From: Coleofasciculus sp. S288
GTDB lineage: Bacteria > Cyanobacteriota > Cyanobacteriia > Cyanobacteriales > Coleofasciculaceae
Direction of reading: 5' to 3'
DNA length: 7,031 nucleotides
Assembly (NCBI GenBank): GCA_020216575.1
Contig: JAIUYC010000185.1
Location: 1 to 7,031, forward strand
Under the pieces are notes generated by a model, which was not told where the DNA came from, did not search any database, and saw only the letters and a list, made by a program, of their open reading frames with translations. Shown here in pieces: positions 5,564 to 7,031 of this stretch (its first letter is position 1; each line of letters begins with the position of its first letter). Both the position numbers and the translations under genes were made by a program.

Positions 5564-6793
5564 CTAGTGCAAAATGTTTGAAATCATATCGAAGTTACTT
5601 GCCGAATCTTGCTTCACTCTTGGCAACACATTTTGCAGTTGCTCCGCCACCTCTTGGCGTCGGTTCCACGCGGTACGAATCGTCGCACAAGCGGCACTCG
5701 GATCGAGAAACTGCTGAACGGGAATCAGCAGACCATCGTGGAGCGACTCAGCCCCCAGAAGCTCGGTCATAATTCCCTCTGCTTTGATCGAGTAGCCAAC
5801 GGCAACGGTGCAAACACCACTAGAGAGTCCGGCAATCGCGGCATGCATGCGCTCGGCAACGACCATATCGCAAGAACCAATCAACCCTTTGAATTCCGAG
5901 GCGGAGTGGTCTGCACTCACAAGCCGCACTCGCGAGTCGAAGTTTAGGCTTCTGAGTAAGTGAGTGGCCATAATCCGGTCGTCGTTGCTGGCATAAATTT
6001 CCTGAACATGGGGAACAACAAGAACCTGGGCGTCGAATTCATCAAGGAGCATTTGGACAACCTCACCCCAGGCTTTCAAATGCTTGTCGAGATCGCAACC
6101 CGCATAGTGGCTGATACCCTGACTGGTTGCGATCGCAATTACTGGGCGATCCTCGGTAATACCATAGAATTTGCGGAGGTTCGCGACTTCCTGTGGGGAT
6201 GGGGGCTGTAGTAAGAAAGCGGGATCGGCTGTGAGTTTGACGAGGTCTGGTGACAGTCCCAGGTCTTTGGTCACATAGTTGTAAGAAAGCCTTTCTCTGA
6301 CCGTAATTAATGTTGAACGGCGGGCGACTTGCAGCCAAGCCTGCGCCTCACTATCGCGCTTGAACGGTCCGATGGATTGAGCGAGAAACACAACGGGAAC
6401 GCCAGCATCTAATGCTACTTCCAGAGGTCGGAGATGTCGGTGGAGTGCGCCGTAATCCGAGCTGAAGACATCACCCCCAGAGGCAATCACAACAGATGCA
6501 TCCCCAATTGTCTCTACAAACGCTTGATACTTAGAGGCAAATGGCTTGTGGTATTTAGAAAGTTTGACCCGCAAGCGCTGCAAACGCCCCTTGGGAAAGT
6601 TGGATAAGTAATCATTGAGCGGGCTAGCGCTGTAGGGCTGTAACCGGAGTTCGTCGTAGTCCGGCGTTTTGGTCAAGATTTTCACACTCAAGTTAGGCTG
6701 GCGCTGGCACAGTTGTTCAACGGTGGGTACAACTAGTGCTTCAACCCCTCGGTTACGGAGTCCGGTGATTCCTGTGATGATAGCGTTCAACAT
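5564..6793 (-). CDS. Polysaccharide pyruvyl transferase family protein (CsaB/WcaK-like)
   Basis: A 409-residue cytoplasmic enzyme of the polysaccharide pyruvyl transferase family, which moves the enolpyruvyl group of phosphoenolpyruvate onto a sugar to make a ketal-pyruvate and so adds negative charge. Family marks in order: ITGITGLRNRGVEAL (6-20), the N-terminal loop; ASGGDVFSSDYG (104-115); AQSIGPF (138-144); TVRERLSY (164-171); DPAFLL (190-195); ERMHAAI (314-320), holding the conserved Arg-x-His; and GYSIKAEGIM (333-342). All key blocks are present, at normal family length. The ATG at 6793 has AGGAG (6801-6805) 7 bases upstream. The nitroreductase gene ends 48 bp before it and the GT4 gene starts 36 bp after it. 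Pyruvylation of EPS is inferred from the cluster; pyruvylation of lipopolysaccharide or a cell-wall glycan, as by CsaB, is also possible. Confidence 0.94.
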   Translation of the reverse strand: MLNAIITGITGLRNRGVEALVVPTVEQLCQRQPNLSVKILTKTPDYDELRLQPYSASPLNDYLSNFPKGRLQRLRVKLSKYHKPFASKYQAFVETIGDASVVIASGGDVFSSDYGALHRHLRPLEVALDAGVPVVFLAQSIGPFKRDSEAQAWLQVARRSTLITVRERLSYNYVTKDLGLSPDLVKLTADPAFLLQPPSPQEVANLRKFYGITEDRPVIAIATSQGISHYAGCDLDKHLKAWGEVVQMLLDEFDAQVLVVPHVQEIYASNDDRIMATHLLRSLNFDSRVRLVSADHSASEFKGLIGSCDMVVAERMHAAIAGLSSGVCTVAVGYSIKAEGIMTELLGAESLHDGLLIPVQQFLDPSAACATIRTAWNRRQEVAEQLQNVLPRVKQDSASNFDMISNILH

Positions 6794-6841
6794 GTTGTTT
6801 CTCCTGAAGCGAGATGAGATGACGGGTATCGAGGGTTAGGG

Positions 6842-7031
6842 TTATTTGACGACGAGTACGTCGTCAATTTTTTTCCGAGGAGATTGAGCCACCTTGAGTT
6901 CATCAGGGATATGACCCACGGCAATCATCATGATGATGGCTTCTGAGTTGCTAATCTGCGTGGCTTCCCGGAGGGCGCGATCAGCATGACGTTCAACACT
7001 CCAATTGAGGCAACAGGTTTCTAAACCTAAT
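6842..7031 (-). CDS. Nitroreductase-family flavoprotein (partial, C-terminal 62 residues)
   Basis: Only the last 62 codons and the TAA stop are here; the start lies beyond the right edge. The end of the protein reads LGLETCCLNWSVE, then SEAIIMMIAVGHIPDELKVAQ and SPRKKIDDVLVVK (given here in pieces). The pattern of a G-L-x-x-C-x-L-N-W segment, a hydrophobic MMIAVG strand, P-D-E and a final R-K-x-x-D-x-V is the usual C-terminus of FMN-dependent nitroreductases, in which the final Arg helps hold the FMN phosphate. Such proteins occur in some polysaccharide clusters, where their substrate is not known to me. It ends 48 bp before the pyruvyl transferase start, on the same strand, so they are likely in one operon. 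The FMN and catalytic residues of the N-terminal part cannot be examined. Confidence 0.82.
   Translation of the reverse strand, partial: LGLETCCLNWSVERHADRALREATQISNSEAIIMMIAVGHIPDELKVAQSPRKKIDDVLVVK
6846..6875 (+). terminator. Terminator-like hairpin on the antisense (plus) strand
   Basis: TTGACGACG (6846-6854), loop AGTA (6855-6858) and CGTCGTCAA (6859-6867) form a perfect 9-bp stem, and T-rich sequence (seven T, 6868-6874) follows on the plus strand. That is the layout of an intrinsic terminator for rightward transcription, yet all genes here run leftward. On the minus strand the tract becomes an A-run before the stem, so it would not end the nitroreductase transcript. It lies in the last codons of the nitroreductase gene and may block antisense transcription, or be a codon-level coincidence. 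Confidence 0.35.

Noticed and set aside
5609..5947. 112-codon open frame on the plus strand
   Set aside because: It is a shadow of the pyruvyl transferase gene, whose full set of family motifs is on the other strand.
1..7031. Assignment to the hormogonium polysaccharide (hps) genes of filamentous cyanobacteria
   Set aside because: The gene content (glycosyltransferases plus a polymerase) is compatible, but I see no pilin-like hps genes and cannot match any protein to a specific Hps member from sequence alone.
1..7031. Defence system, toxin-antitoxin or other novel non-glycan system
   Set aside because: Every gene long enough to read has a recognisable glycan-biosynthesis or flavoprotein family, and no unexplained stretch exceeds 250 bp.

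Overview
The window is a stretch of a cyanobacterial exopolysaccharide (EPS) or lipopolysaccharide biosynthesis cluster. Every gene I can support lies on the minus strand, so transcription runs from right to left. The cyanobacterial origin is inferred from two signs. The palindrome GCGATCGC (HIP1) occurs six times in 7 kb, and the gaps between genes hold short tandem repeats, mostly heptanucleotides, of the kind common in filamentous cyanobacteria. I cannot name the species.

In transcription order the genes are: the C-terminal end of a nitroreductase-family flavoprotein (6842-7031, cut by the right edge); a polysaccharide pyruvyl transferase (5564-6793); a GT4 glycosyltransferase (4388-5527); a 226-bp gap packed with repeats; a GT2 glycosyltransferase (3241-4161); a 248-bp gap with a good sigma70-type promoter candidate; a second GT2 glycosyltransferase (2081-2992); a 102-bp gap with a heptamer repeat; a multi-membrane-span Wzy/ExoQ/O-antigen-ligase-family protein (740-1978); and the N-terminal 249 residues of a WcaL-like GT4 glycosyltransferase (1-747, cut by the left edge), whose start overlaps the end of the polymerase gene by 8 bp.

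Together these look like part of a Wzx/Wzy-dependent pathway. The glycosyltransferases would build a lipid-linked repeat unit at the cytoplasmic face of the membrane. The pyruvyl transferase would add an acidic ketal-pyruvate group, and the Wzy-like protein would polymerise or ligate units on the far side of the membrane. The flippase, priming transferase, chain-length regulator and exporter are not in this window and would have to lie outside it or elsewhere. No sugar specificity can be read from the sequence.

I see no RNA gene, CRISPR array, insertion sequence or clearly new system. The points most worth a second look are the repeat-packed gap at 4162-4387, the internal promoter overlapped by an inverted repeat at 3201-3244, a terminator-like hairpin pointing against the genes at 6846-6875, and the nitroreductase next to the pyruvyl transferase.
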